From NCBI GenBank assembly GCA_902470915.1, contig CABRIB010000055.1, forward strand, positions 1-13,586: DNA of 13,586 nucleotides, read 5' to 3'. Shown piece after piece: positions 1 to 7,860 of this stretch (position 1 is its first letter; each line of letters begins with the position of its first letter). This DNA is from an uncultured Collinsella sp. (GTDB taxonomy: Bacteria > Actinomycetota > Coriobacteriia > Coriobacteriales > Coriobacteriaceae). A program made the translations under genes and the position numbers. The notes beneath the pieces were generated by a model. It did not search any database, was not told the DNA's origin, and saw only the letters and a list, made by a program, of their open reading frames with translations.

Positions 1-47
1 GAGATAGGAGTCCGTCTCGTGGGCTCGGAGATGTGTATAAGAGACAG
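1..47 (+). other. Untrimmed Illumina Nextera i7-side adapter
   Basis: Not genomic DNA. Positions 14-47 match the Nextera transposase read-2 adapter, ending in the 19-bp Tn5 mosaic end AGATGTGTATAAGAGACAG (29-47). Positions 1-5 (GAGAT) match the end of the P7 flow-cell adapter, and 6-13 (AGGAGTCC) match the i7 index known as N705. The genomic insert begins at 48. The arrangement is what read-through of a short fragment leaves when reads are not trimmed before assembly. Any reading frame crossing this block is artificial. Confidence 0.98.
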
Positions 48-1263
48 GGGTCACGCCGGCGCCCTTGGCAATGCGGGCACGGCGCTGGCCGTTGATGATG
101 GAGGGGCGAAGGCGCTCCTCCTTGGTCATCGACATGATGATGGCCTCGTTCTTATCGAAGATACCTTCGTCCAGGTTACCACCCATCTGGTTAAGCGCAC
201 GCTGGCCACCGGGGAGCATGCCCAGAATGCCCTTCATGCCGCCCATCTTCTTGACGGCCTTCATCTGGTCGAGCATGTCGTTCATGGTAAAGCCCTCGCG
301 CAGCATGCGCTCGGCGGCCTCGAGCTGCTCGGCGTCGGCCGCCTCCTGGGCCTTCTCGATAATGCCGACAACGTCGCCCATACCCAGAATGCGCTTGGCC
401 ATACGATCGGGGTAGAACGGCTCCAGCGAATCGGGCTTCTCGCCCATGCTCACAAACTTGATGGGCTTGCCGGTCACCTGGCGCACGGAAAGCGCGCCGC
501 CGCCACGGGCGTCGCCGTCGAGCTTAGAGATGATCACGCCGTCAAAGTCGGTGCGCTCGGCGAAGGTCGAGACGACGTTGACGATATCCTGACCGGTCAT
601 GGCATCGACGACCATCAGCACCTGATCGGGCTTGACGGCCTTCTTGATGTCCACGGCCTCCTGCATCATCTGCTCATCGATCTGAAGACGTCCGGCGGTA
701 TCGACGATGACCACATCGCGCAGGTGGTCGACGGCCTCCTGAATGGCGCCCTTGGCGATGTCGACCGGGTGCGCACCGTCGCCTCGGAAGACCGGGACAC
801 CGATCTCTCCGCCGAGCGTGGCCAGCTGGTCGGCAGCGGCGGGACGGTAGACGTCGCAAGCGGCGAGCAGCGGCGAGCGGCCCTGCTTCTTGAGCAGGTA
901 GGCAAGCTTTACGGCCGCCGTGGTCTTACCAGAGCCCTGCAGGCCCACGAGCATGATGACGTTGGGGATGCGGTTGCTAAAGACGAGCTTGCTCTCGGTG
1001 GAGCCGAGCATCTCGGTGAGCTCGTCGAGCACGATCTTGACGACGTTTTGCGCCGGCGACAGCGACTCCATGACCTCGGCGGTCATGCAGCGCTCCTTGG
1101 TCTTGGCGACAAACTCCTTGACGACCTTAAAGTTGACGTCGGCCTCGAGCAGCGCCATGCGAATGTCGCGCATGGCCGAGGTGATATCGGCCTCGGTCAG
1201 TTTACCCTTGCCGCGCAGGCGGTCAAATGTGTCGTTGAGGCGATCGCTCAGGGAATCAAACAC
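48..1263 (-). CDS. ffh: Signal recognition particle GTPase Ffh (SRP54), 3'-truncated by contig end
   Basis: Ffh binds 4.5S/SRP RNA and signal sequences of nascent membrane proteins, and delivers ribosomes to FtsY at the membrane. About 405 codons are present. An N-domain helical bundle (1-87) is followed by the G domain with G1 GLQGSGKTT (107-115), DTAGR near 189 and SKLDGDARGG near 247. The M domain begins around 295 and includes the methionine-rich GMKGILGMLPG segment and the RNA-binding signature INGQRRARIAKGAG. The family is usually 430-520 residues, so only the last helices and tail are missing, cut off by the adapter at 47. The start is GTG (1263-1261): AAGGAG lies 6 nt upstream and an in-frame TGA lies just before it, so no longer start is possible. 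It sits 10 nt after ftsY, its receptor gene, with its ribosome-binding site overlapping the ftsY stop. Confidence 0.97.
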
Positions 1264-1269
1264 TAGTCA

Positions 1270-1275
1270 CTCCTT
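1270..1275 (-). promoter_or_regulatory. Ribosome-binding site of ffh
   Basis: AAGGAG on the minus strand, 6 nt before the GTG start of ffh and overlapping the TAA stop of ftsY (1276-1274). It fixes the GTG as the start codon and suggests that ribosomes ending ftsY re-initiate on ffh. Confidence 0.8.
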
Positions 1276-2191
1276 AATTGGACTCGCCCACCAGGGCGCG
1301 GCAGAAATCTTTGGCATTAAACTCCTGCAGGTCATCGACCTGCTCGCCCACGCCGATGCGCAGGATCGGGAGCTTGAGCTTCTCGGCCACGGCCATGGCG
1401 ATACCGCCCTTTGCCGTGCCGTCGAGCTTTGTCATGATAATACCGTCCAGGCCAAGCGCCTCGTTAAACTCGAGCGCCTGGTTCAGACCGTTTTGGCCCG
1501 TCGCGGCATCGATCACAAGCACGACCGAGACCGGCATGGGACCGGCGGCCATATTGGCGGCGCGCTTACGGGTCACATTGACCACCTTGGCGAGCTCGCG
1601 CATGAGCTCGGGGCTCGTGTGCAGACGGCCGGCGGTATCGATGAGCACCAGGTCGCTGCCGCGCCTATCGGCCTCGTCGAGCACGTCGTAGCAAACACTT
1701 GCCGGGTCGGAGCCGCGATCGCGCTTGATGACGGGAACGCCGGCGCGCTGGCCCCACACATCAAGCTGCTCGATGGCGGCGGCGCGGAAGGTGTCGGCCG
1801 AACCGATCACCACGTTCTTGCCGCGGGCAGCCATGGCGCTCGCGATCTTACCGACCGTCGTGGTCTTGCCGGCACCGTTGATGCCCACAAACAGCACGCA
1901 GCTCGGCGTATCGGAGAACGGATCGCGCTCGATGGGCACAAAGTGCTGCTCAAGCTGCTCGGCCAGAGCGCGGCGAAGCTGCGGAGCGGTCTTGAGGTTC
2001 TTCTTGGCCGCGGCATCGCGCAGGTCATCGGAGACCTTGATAGCGACCTCGGCGCCCATGTCACCCATTACGAGGGTGTCCTCCAGGTCCTCCCAAAAAT
2101 CCTCGTCGACCTCGCCGCCAAAGTAGAAGACCTCGTTGAGGGCCTCGCGGCTGCGCTCAAGTCCGCGCGAGAGAGCATCGAAGAATCCCAT
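1274..2191 (-). CDS. ftsY: Signal recognition particle receptor FtsY
   Basis: SRP receptor GTPase. It pairs with Ffh in a symmetric GTP-dependent complex that hands ribosome-nascent chains to the Sec translocon. The 305-residue protein is nearly all NG domain: N-domain helices at 1-90, G1 GINGAGKTT (103-111), DTFRAAA insertion-box motif (133-139), DTAGR (185-189), TKLD (254-257) and GVGEQVDDL (280-288). The long acidic A domain seen in E. coli is absent, so membrane binding probably relies on the short amphipathic N-terminus (MGFFDALSRGL), as in other short FtsY proteins. The G1 loop GxNGxGKTT and the DTFRAAA form separate it from Ffh. Its ATG shares one base with the smc stop (TAATG), which implies translational coupling. 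The YlxM regulator gene often found between ftsY and ffh in Firmicutes is absent here. Confidence 0.97.
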   Translation of the reverse strand: MGFFDALSRGLERSREALNEVFYFGGEVDEDFWEDLEDTLVMGDMGAEVAIKVSDDLRDAAAKKNLKTAPQLRRALAEQLEQHFVPIERDPFSDTPSCVLFVGINGAGKTTTVGKIASAMAARGKNVVIGSADTFRAAAIEQLDVWGQRAGVPVIKRDRGSDPASVCYDVLDEADRRGSDLVLIDTAGRLHTSPELMRELAKVVNVTRKRAANMAAGPMPVSVVLVIDAATGQNGLNQALEFNEALGLDGIIMTKLDGTAKGGIAMAVAEKLKLPILRIGVGEQVDDLQEFNAKDFCRALVGESN

Positions 2192-5100
2192 TATGCATTC
2201 ACGACCTTTCCGGTTTCGCGATCGAGTTTTTGCGAGACGACGCGACTGACGCCGTCGGCTTGCATCGAGACGCCATAGAGGACGTCAGCGTCCTCCATAG
2301 TACGGCGCTGATGCGAGATAACCAAGAGCTGCGTATCGGAACGCAACACATCGAGTGCGCCGATGAGCTTGGACAGGTTGGCGTCATCGAGCGCCGCCTC
2401 GACCTCGTCCAGCACATAGAACGGCACCGTGCGCGTGCGATACACAGCAAAGAGCAGGGCGAGCGCCGTCAGGCTCTTCTCGCCGCCCGACATGAGCATC
2501 ATCTTGGTGATGCGCTTGCCGCGCGGCTGCGCCACGACCTCGATACCCGTCTCGGCAGGATGCTCGGGATCGGTCATCTCCAGATGAGCCTGGCCGCCCG
2601 GGAAGAGCATAGCGAAGATCTCGCGGAAGTTCGCGTCGACCTTCTCAAACGTCACCAGGAAGGCCTTCCGCATCTTGCGATCAATGGCCACCGTGATCTT
2701 GGTGAGCGCCTTGCGCGCGCTCTCCAGATCGGCCAGCTGCTCCTCGATGTAGTCGGCACGGCGCTTGAGCTGCTCGTACTCCTCCATGGCAACTTGGTTA
2801 ACGGGACCAAGGTTGTTGATCTGGCGCACAAGCTGGTTGAGTTCGCGCTCGGCGGCATCGCGGTCCGTGGGCGCCGGAAGCATGAGCGCTGTCTCGAGCA
2901 CCGTCGTGCCATCGGCGGTAATGGCCTTAATGGCGGCCTCTACCTGCACCTCGAGCTTGCCACGCGCGACCTTGAACTCGTTTTGCGTGGCAGAGGCGGT
3001 ATCGACTCGCTCCTTAGCGCGGGCAACCTCTGCCTTGGCATCCTCGATAGTCTTCTTGAGCGAGGCCGAGTCCGCCTCCTCGAGCGAAGCCTGGTCACGC
3101 AAGCGCGCGGCCCAATCCGACGCGCGCTCCAGCAGGGCCGAATAGCGCTCGTGCATGGGATCGACGCGCAGGCGCAGCAACTCGAGCGAGCGCGAGGCCT
3201 GGCGTGTTCCGCGGATACGGCGGTCGATGCCCTCCAGGCGATGCTCCAGGTCAGGCACACGGCCCTTCAGCGAACGCAGGCGTTCACTCGTCTGGGCTAG
3301 GCGGACCTTGGCGTCGGCGAGCTTGCCGGCAGCCTCGGAATCGTCACGGCGAACGCGGTCGAGTTCGTCGTTGGCCTCGGCAATCTGCAAGCCCAGATCG
3401 CTTGCCTGCGCGCGGGCCTCGTCACGCGAACGGGTGAGCTCATCAACTCGCGGGCGTGCAGCGCGAACGGCTTCGGAGGCCTGCTCGCGACGCGTGGAGA
3501 TGCGCACGCGCTCGACCTCGGCATTGTTGGCGCTTTGCTCCAAGCGGCCGATCTCGGAGAGCAGCGAGCGGCGCTCGCCCTCAAGACGGGCGATCTCGCC
3601 AGCGGCATCGCCCTCAGCGGCACGCGCTTCCTCAACGGCCGCATTGGCCTCGACGACCTGATCCGACACATGCTCAAACACAGCGGCCAAATCGGGCTCA
3701 AGCCCATCCAGCTCGCGAATGCGACGCTTACGCTCCAGAGCACCCGACGCCTCGCCGGCATCGAGGCCCACACGCACCAGGCCGCCACAGCTTACGCGGG
3801 CGCCATCGGGAGTCACATAGGTCACACCGTCAACGACAGGCGCAGCCAGCGCGGCAGCCAAGTCATCGACCACGTAATAGCCGCCGAGCAGCGCCTCGAC
3901 GACGGGTCCGTAGCCTGCACGCACGGACAGACGATCAACCAGGCGGGTACCGGCAGCGCCCTCAGCGGCGGTAGAGCCGCTCACGCCGCGCGTCACCAGC
4001 AGTGCTTCGCCCGAGGCCTTCTTTTGGTCCAGAGCCGCACGACCGGCACGCTCAAGCGTGGCGGCGTCATCAAACAGCAGCGCATCGATATCGCCGGCGA
4101 GCAATTGCTCAACCAGGCCCTCAAGCTCGCGCGGGGCCTCCAGCACGTCGCCCAGACGACCCAAGACATCGTCGCCCAGCGCACCCACCAGACGGCTCAC
4201 GAGCGGCGAGCTGTCGGCCATGCGGGCATCGAGTTTCTTTTGGCTGGAAAGCTCCGAGCGCACCTCGGACAACTTGTTGCGCGCCTCGCTCTCGCGGGCA
4301 CGCAGGTCCTTCAGGGCCGCGCGTGCCGTCTCGGTGGCCTCACGCGCATCAACCTGAGCCTGGCGCGCTTCCTCAAGAGCGCCCTCAAGCTCCTCGGCGC
4401 GGTCGCGACGGCTCTCAAGCGAGGCCATGACCTCCTCAAGCTGCTCGTCGATCTGCTCCAGGCGCGAGGCATACATGTTGTCCTCGACCTCGGCATTGCT
4501 CAGCGAGTCCTTCACCTTGGCGAGCTCGAGCGCGGCGTTATCGGCCACACGCTGCACATCGCGCTGCTCACGCGTGAACTGCGAAATCTGATTGTCGAGC
4601 GCAACGCGACGCTCGTGGAGCTCAGCGGCGGCAGGACCAGCGGCGTCAACGTCCTCCTGGGCCTGCATATGCGCACCGGTCACTTCCTCAAGCTGCGCAC
4701 GCGCGTCCTCGAGCTCCTCGACCACGCGACGACGCTGATGCTCGGAACTCGAAATCTGTCCGCGCATGTCAGACAGGCGCGACACCATGTTGTGGCCCTT
4801 TTCCTCGAGCAGGCGCATGTCGGAGTTAATGCGGCCGACCACATCTTGCATATGACGGCGCTGCTCGCCTAGGTCGCCCACAAACAGGCCCTTTTCCTCG
4901 AGCATGACCTGAAGCTTCTCGAGCTCGCGCTCCTTTTCGCCCATGCGGTACTGCGCAAGCTCCAGCTCGGCGGCACCTTCCTTGGAGCGGCTCTCCAGGT
5001 CGTTCCACTGCGACTGCAGCGAACGCAGCTCGTCGACAGCCAGCATCTGCGTAAGCTCGTTCGCACGCGAGGACAGCTCTTTGTACTTGCGCGCGCGATC

Positions 5101-5727
5101 GACCTGACGCTCCAACGGCCGCAGCTGACGGGCGATTTCCTTATTGATGTCGCGGGCACGCGTCAGGTGCTCGTCCATCGACTTAATCTTTTTGAGCGCA
5201 CGCTCCTTGCGCCGCTTGTGCTTGGAGATACCGGCGGCTTCCTCGATGAGGGCACGGCGCTCCTCGGGGCGGCTCTGCAAAATGGCGTCGAGCTTGCCCT
5301 GGCTAATAATGGAATGCGTATCCTTGCCCAAGCCCGAATCGTGCAGGATGTCCTGAATGTCCATCAGGCGGCACGGACTCGAGTTGATGAGGTACTCGCT
5401 TTCGCCCGAGCGATACATGCGACGGGTAATGGCGACCTCGTCAAAATCGACAGGCAGCATATGGTCCGAGTTATCGAGCACCAGCGTGACCTCGGCGACA
5501 CCCACCGGCTTGCGCGCTGACGAGCCCGAGAAGATGACATCCTCCATGGCCTGGCCGCGCAGCTGCTTGGCGCTCTGCTCGCCCAGGACCCACAGAATCG
5601 AGTCAGAGATGTTCGATTTTCCCGAGCCGTTGGGACCGACGATGACGGTCAGACCCGGCTCAAACGTCATATGGGCGCGGTCGGCAAACGACTTGAACCC
5701 TTTGAGCGTGAGGGACTTGAGATACAC
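2191..5727 (-). CDS. smc: Chromosome partition protein SMC
   Basis: Structural maintenance of chromosomes ATPase. As a homodimer with ScpA and ScpB it extrudes DNA loops and separates sister chromosomes. At 1178 residues it is full length. The N-terminal head has Walker A GPNGSGKSN (31-39) and the Q-loop ISQG (Gln143). The first long coiled coil spans about 170-505, the hinge about 505-665 (GDDVLGRLGDVLE through VVEALLGG), and the second coil about 665-1010. The C-terminal head carries the ABC signature MSGGEKSLTALALL (from 1079), Walker B FYVLDE (1103-1108) and a D-loop (AALDDAN). The hinge ends CGGLVRVG where many SMCs have GGS-x-TGG. The start is GTG (5727-5725) with GAGGA a few bases upstream, 10 nt after rnc. 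scpA and scpB are not in this window. The last base overlaps ftsY. Confidence 0.98.
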   Translation of the reverse strand: MYLKSLTLKGFKSFADRAHMTFEPGLTVIVGPNGSGKSNISDSILWVLGEQSAKQLRGQAMEDVIFSGSSARKPVGVAEVTLVLDNSDHMLPVDFDEVAITRRMYRSGESEYLINSSPCRLMDIQDILHDSGLGKDTHSIISQGKLDAILQSRPEERRALIEEAAGISKHKRRKERALKKIKSMDEHLTRARDINKEIARQLRPLERQVDRARKYKELSSRANELTQMLAVDELRSLQSQWNDLESRSKEGAAELELAQYRMGEKERELEKLQVMLEEKGLFVGDLGEQRRHMQDVVGRINSDMRLLEEKGHNMVSRLSDMRGQISSSEHQRRRVVEELEDARAQLEEVTGAHMQAQEDVDAAGPAAAELHERRVALDNQISQFTREQRDVQRVADNAALELAKVKDSLSNAEVEDNMYASRLEQIDEQLEEVMASLESRRDRAEELEGALEEARQAQVDAREATETARAALKDLRARESEARNKLSEVRSELSSQKKLDARMADSSPLVSRLVGALGDDVLGRLGDVLEAPRELEGLVEQLLAGDIDALLFDDAATLERAGRAALDQKKASGEALLVTRGVSGSTAAEGAAGTRLVDRLSVRAGYGPVVEALLGGYYVVDDLAAALAAPVVDGVTYVTPDGARVSCGGLVRVGLDAGEASGALERKRRIRELDGLEPDLAAVFEHVSDQVVEANAAVEEARAAEGDAAGEIARLEGERRSLLSEIGRLEQSANNAEVERVRISTRREQASEAVRAARPRVDELTRSRDEARAQASDLGLQIAEANDELDRVRRDDSEAAGKLADAKVRLAQTSERLRSLKGRVPDLEHRLEGIDRRIRGTRQASRSLELLRLRVDPMHERYSALLERASDWAARLRDQASLEEADSASLKKTIEDAKAEVARAKERVDTASATQNEFKVARGKLEVQVEAAIKAITADGTTVLETALMLPAPTDRDAAERELNQLVRQINNLGPVNQVAMEEYEQLKRRADYIEEQLADLESARKALTKITVAIDRKMRKAFLVTFEKVDANFREIFAMLFPGGQAHLEMTDPEHPAETGIEVVAQPRGKRITKMMLMSGGEKSLTALALLFAVYRTRTVPFYVLDEVEAALDDANLSKLIGALDVLRSDTQLLVISHQRRTMEDADVLYGVSMQADGVSRVVSQKLDRETGKVVNA

Positions 5728-5737
5728 GGTTCCTCGC

Positions 5738-6463
5738 TTAAACAGGCTTCTTGTTGAGAATCACGCCGTTGGTGGTGTAGCCCATGCGGTCAAGCGCCTC
5801 GAGAGCAGCGGCTCCCTCGGCTTCTTTCTTTGAGGAGCCGGAGCCGCGACCCTGACGGATGCCATCGATCAAAACCACGGCGGTAAAGGTGGGCGCATGC
5901 GCCGGGCCCTCGGAGCCAACGAGCTTGTACGCCGGGGGCTCGTGACCGTCGGCTTGCACACACTCCTGCAAAAACGACTTGGGGTTCGCAGGATGCTCGG
6001 CACGCTCGGAAGCCAAATGCGGCTTAAGCGTACGGTGAATGAACTCTGCCGCGGCATCCCAGCCGGCATCCAGGTACAGCGCTCCCACGAGCGACTCGTA
6101 GACGTTCTCGAGGGCCGAATGCAGGCCGCGCGCACCGGTACCGGTCTCGGAGGCACCAAAGATGATGATGTCGTCGATGCCCAGCTCGTGAGAAACCTCG
6201 GACAGCGTAGCACCCGAGACAAGCGACACCTTCAGGCGCGTGAGCTTGCCCTCGTCAAACTCCGGATAGGACTCAAACAGGGAGCGTGCGACCACAGCGC
6301 CCAAAATGGAATCGCCCAAGAACTCAAGGCGCTCATAGCTGGCAGAAACCGGCTGTCCCTCGACTGCCGAGGGATGCGTGAGTGCCGCGCGCAGCAGCAC
6401 CTTATTATTGAACTCATGGCCCAGGATTTCCTGGGCGCGCGTAAGTCGGTCGGATAAAGCCAA
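5738..6463 (-). CDS. rnc: Ribonuclease III
   Basis: Double-strand-specific endoribonuclease that matures 16S and 23S rRNA precursors and cuts structured mRNAs. The 241-residue protein has an RNase III catalytic domain (about 1-155) with the signature ERLEFLGDS (44-52), giving Glu44, Glu47 and Asp51. The second cluster reads ENVYESLVGALYLD, with Glu123 matching the essential E. coli Glu117 but Asn120 where E. coli has Asp114. A dsRNA-binding domain follows (about 160-227, ending GSSKKEAEGAAALEAL). The start codon is TTG (6463-6461): AAGGAGG lies 8 nt upstream and a TAA two codons before it excludes a longer form. It follows acpP by 3 nt and precedes smc by 10 nt. The mutM gene often seen between rnc and smc in Actinomycetota is absent. 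Confidence 0.96.
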   Translation of the reverse strand: MALSDRLTRAQEILGHEFNNKVLLRAALTHPSAVEGQPVSASYERLEFLGDSILGAVVARSLFESYPEFDEGKLTRLKVSLVSGATLSEVSHELGIDDIIIFGASETGTGARGLHSALENVYESLVGALYLDAGWDAAAEFIHRTLKPHLASERAEHPANPKSFLQECVQADGHEPPAYKLVGSEGPAHAPTFTAVVLIDGIRQGRGSGSSKKEAEGAAALEALDRMGYTTNGVILNKKPV

Positions 6464-6466
6464 GAC

Positions 6467-6709
6467 TTAGGCCTCCTTGGCAGCTTCGATAGCGTCGACG
6501 GCGTCGGCGACAGAGTTGAGCGAGAGCAGGGTCTCGTCATCGATCTCGAGGTTGAACTCGTCCTCGATAGCCGTAACCAGCTGCAGGCGCTCGAGCGAGT
6601 TGGCATCGAGGTCGTCAAAGGTGGTCTCCTCGCTAATTTCGGCAACATCGACGCCCAGAACGTCAGCAGCGACCTCGGCGATCTTGTCGAAGATTTCGGA
6701 GCGGTCCAT
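6467..6709 (-). CDS. acpP: Acyl carrier protein
   Basis: Small acidic carrier that holds growing acyl chains on a 4'-phosphopantetheine arm during type II fatty-acid synthesis and feeds PlsX and other acyltransferases. The 80 residues fit the family (75-85) and show the four-helix pattern, with the attachment serine at 38 in LDANSLERLQLVTAIEDEF. The residue before that Ser is Asn37 rather than the usual Asp of the DSL motif. The ATG (6709-6707) was chosen because GAGGA lies 6 nt upstream and the protein then begins MDRSEIFDKI like other ACPs. A longer in-frame ORF to 6946 runs through the intergenic hairpin and into plsX and is not plausible. acpP lies 124 nt downstream of plsX and 3 nt before rnc. 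Confidence 0.96.
   Translation of the reverse strand: MDRSEIFDKIAEVAADVLGVDVAEISEETTFDDLDANSLERLQLVTAIEDEFNLEIDDETLLSLNSVADAVDAIEAAKEA
6472..6478 (-). promoter_or_regulatory. Ribosome-binding site of rnc, inside the end of acpP
   Basis: AAGGAGG on the minus strand, made from the last Lys-Glu codons of acpP and the base after them. It stands 8 nt before the TTG of rnc and is the main reason to accept that weak start codon. Confidence 0.75.
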
Positions 6710-6738
6710 AGCGCTTCCTCTCATAGTGCATGAATACC

Positions 6739-6767
6739 AAAAGAATGGTACCGCCCGGGCGGTACCA
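6739..6767 (-). terminator. Perfect palindrome with T-rich tail between plsX and acpP
   Basis: A perfect 22-nt inverted repeat (6746-6767; half-site TGGTACCGCCC) can fold in the minus-strand RNA into a 9-bp GC-rich stem with a CCGG loop. TTCTTTT follows (6745-6739), the usual shape of an intrinsic terminator after plsX. Only 29 nt separate the tail from the acpP ATG, which leaves no room for a promoter after it. It may therefore be a partial terminator or attenuator, a 5' stabilising hairpin on acpP mRNA, or a dyad operator on DNA. Confidence 0.55.
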
Positions 6768-6780
6768 AGACACGGTTCTG

Positions 6781-6786
6781 ATTCTA
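6781..6786 (-). promoter_or_regulatory. Possible -10 box for acpP
   Basis: TAGAAT on the minus strand matches the TATAAT consensus at five of six positions and lies in the 124-nt plsX-acpP gap, about 70 nt before the acpP start. Transcription would begin near 6774, just before the palindrome. I see no good -35 at 16-18 nt and no extended -10, so the call is weak. Confidence 0.3.
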
Positions 6787-6833
6787 CCCCACGGCGTGCA
6801 CCGCGAAGCACATAACAGCGCTCTAACTCGCTC

Positions 6834-7853
6834 TTATAAAACGATACCATCCATAGAGTTGGCGACGTTCTCGACCAGTCCGGCGCGCACGGCTTCGGCC
6901 GCCGCGAGCGTACCGTTTTTAACAGCCTCGACCGAGGTGGCGCCATGACCGATCAGGACCACGCCGCGCAGGCCCAGAAGAATCGCGCCGCCCTTGGCGT
7001 CGCCAGAGAGCTTGGCCTTAATCTCGCGCATCTGCTTTTTAATGAGCAGCGCGGCGATCTTGGTGCCGAGCGATGACATAAAGACGCCCTTGAGCTCCTG
7101 TAGCAAAAACTTGGCAGCACCCTCGGTGGCCTTGAGCGCAATATTGCCCGACATGCCATCGGCAACGACGACATCGAAGTTACCTGAGGTGATGTCCGTT
7201 CCCTCGCAGTTACCAACAAAGCCGGGAACGGCGGCTTTCATGGCCGGGAAGCAGGCCTTGGTAAAGTTGGAGCCCTTCTCGTCCTCGGTGCCGTTGGCAA
7301 GCAGGCCCACGCGGGGATGCTCGATGCCCAGGACGACGCGGGCATAAGCACTACCCATCTGGGCAAAACGTACCATGTCATCGACCTCGACATCGGGGTT
7401 GGCGCCCATATCGCACAGCACCGTCAGACCGCCGGCGCGATTGGGTAGCGCATTGGTCAGACAGGGGCGCACCGGCTGCTTCTTGCCTTCGGCCTGAAAC
7501 CTAAACGGCGTCACGTAGGCGGTGGCAGCGGCGGTCATGGCGCCGGTGGAGCCGGCAGAGAAAAACGCGTCCGCATTACCCTTCTTGATGGCACGACACG
7601 ACAGCACGATCGACGACTTGCGTTTAGTCATCACGGCGCGAATGGGATCGTCATCCATGGCGATAACGTCAGGTGCCTCAAGGGCCTCAACACGTGCATG
7701 GGAAGCGGCAAAAGGGTTGACGATTTCGGCGGGGCCAGCTGCCAAGACCTCGATATCGGGATCGGCGGCAAGCGCAGCCTCGATACCATCGAGAACAACC
7801 TGAGGTTTCTCGTCTCCGCCCACAACGTCTACACAAACGCGAACGTTACTCAT
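6834..7853 (-). CDS. plsX: Phosphate acyltransferase PlsX
   Basis: Peripheral membrane enzyme that converts acyl-ACP and phosphate to acyl-phosphate, the acyl donor for PlsY in phosphatidic acid synthesis. The 339 residues match the family length. Recognisable stretches are the N-terminal VDVVGGDEKP (8-17; usually VDAMGGD), FFSAGSTGAMTAAAT, LCDMGANPDV, GLLANGTEDEKGS and the late GLRGVVLIGHGAT. The start is the ATG at 7853-7851 rather than the ATG two codons upstream (7859): AAGGAG is 7 nt from the former and only 1 nt from the latter. plsX follows the rpmF terminator and precedes acpP, whose acylated product is its substrate. The DUF177-rpmF-plsX order is widely conserved in bacteria. Confidence 0.96.
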   Translation of the reverse strand: MSNVRVCVDVVGGDEKPQVVLDGIEAALAADPDIEVLAAGPAEIVNPFAASHARVEALEAPDVIAMDDDPIRAVMTKRKSSIVLSCRAIKKGNADAFFSAGSTGAMTAAATAYVTPFRFQAEGKKQPVRPCLTNALPNRAGGLTVLCDMGANPDVEVDDMVRFAQMGSAYARVVLGIEHPRVGLLANGTEDEKGSNFTKACFPAMKAAVPGFVGNCEGTDITSGNFDVVVADGMSGNIALKATEGAAKFLLQELKGVFMSSLGTKIAALLIKKQMREIKAKLSGDAKGGAILLGLRGVVLIGHGATSVEAVKNGTLAAAEAVRAGLVENVANSMDGIVL

Positions 7854-7860
7854 AAACATG

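Noticed and set aside
29..47. Tn5 mosaic end as evidence of a natural Tn5/IS50 insertion
   Set aside because: The mosaic end is followed outward by index and flow-cell adapter sequence at both contig ends, so it is library chemistry, not a resident transposon.
19..1266. Plus-strand open frame beginning with adapter-derived residues
   Set aside because: Its start codon and first residues lie in the Nextera adapter and the rest is antisense to ffh.
920..2278. Plus-strand open frame (452 codons) opposite ffh and ftsY
   Set aside because: It spans two clear minus-strand genes and their junction, has no family resemblance, and is explained by codon bias on the opposite strand.
3535..4872. Long plus-strand open frame (445 codons) opposite smc
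   Set aside because: Its product is a low-complexity mix of His, Leu, Arg and Ala with no recognisable domain, and it is antisense to an intact, motif-complete SMC. GC-rich coiled-coil genes commonly leave stop-free antisense frames.
6741..6770. T-box riboswitch resemblance (GGTACCGC) upstream of acpP
   Set aside because: There is no stem I or specifier region in the 124-nt gap and acpP is not an amino-acid-related gene. The match is a by-product of the palindrome.
6710..6946. N-terminally extended acpP open frame reaching into plsX
   Set aside because: It would translate the intergenic hairpin and the end of plsX, lacks family similarity before MDRSEIF, and ignores the well-placed GAGGA before the ATG at 6709.
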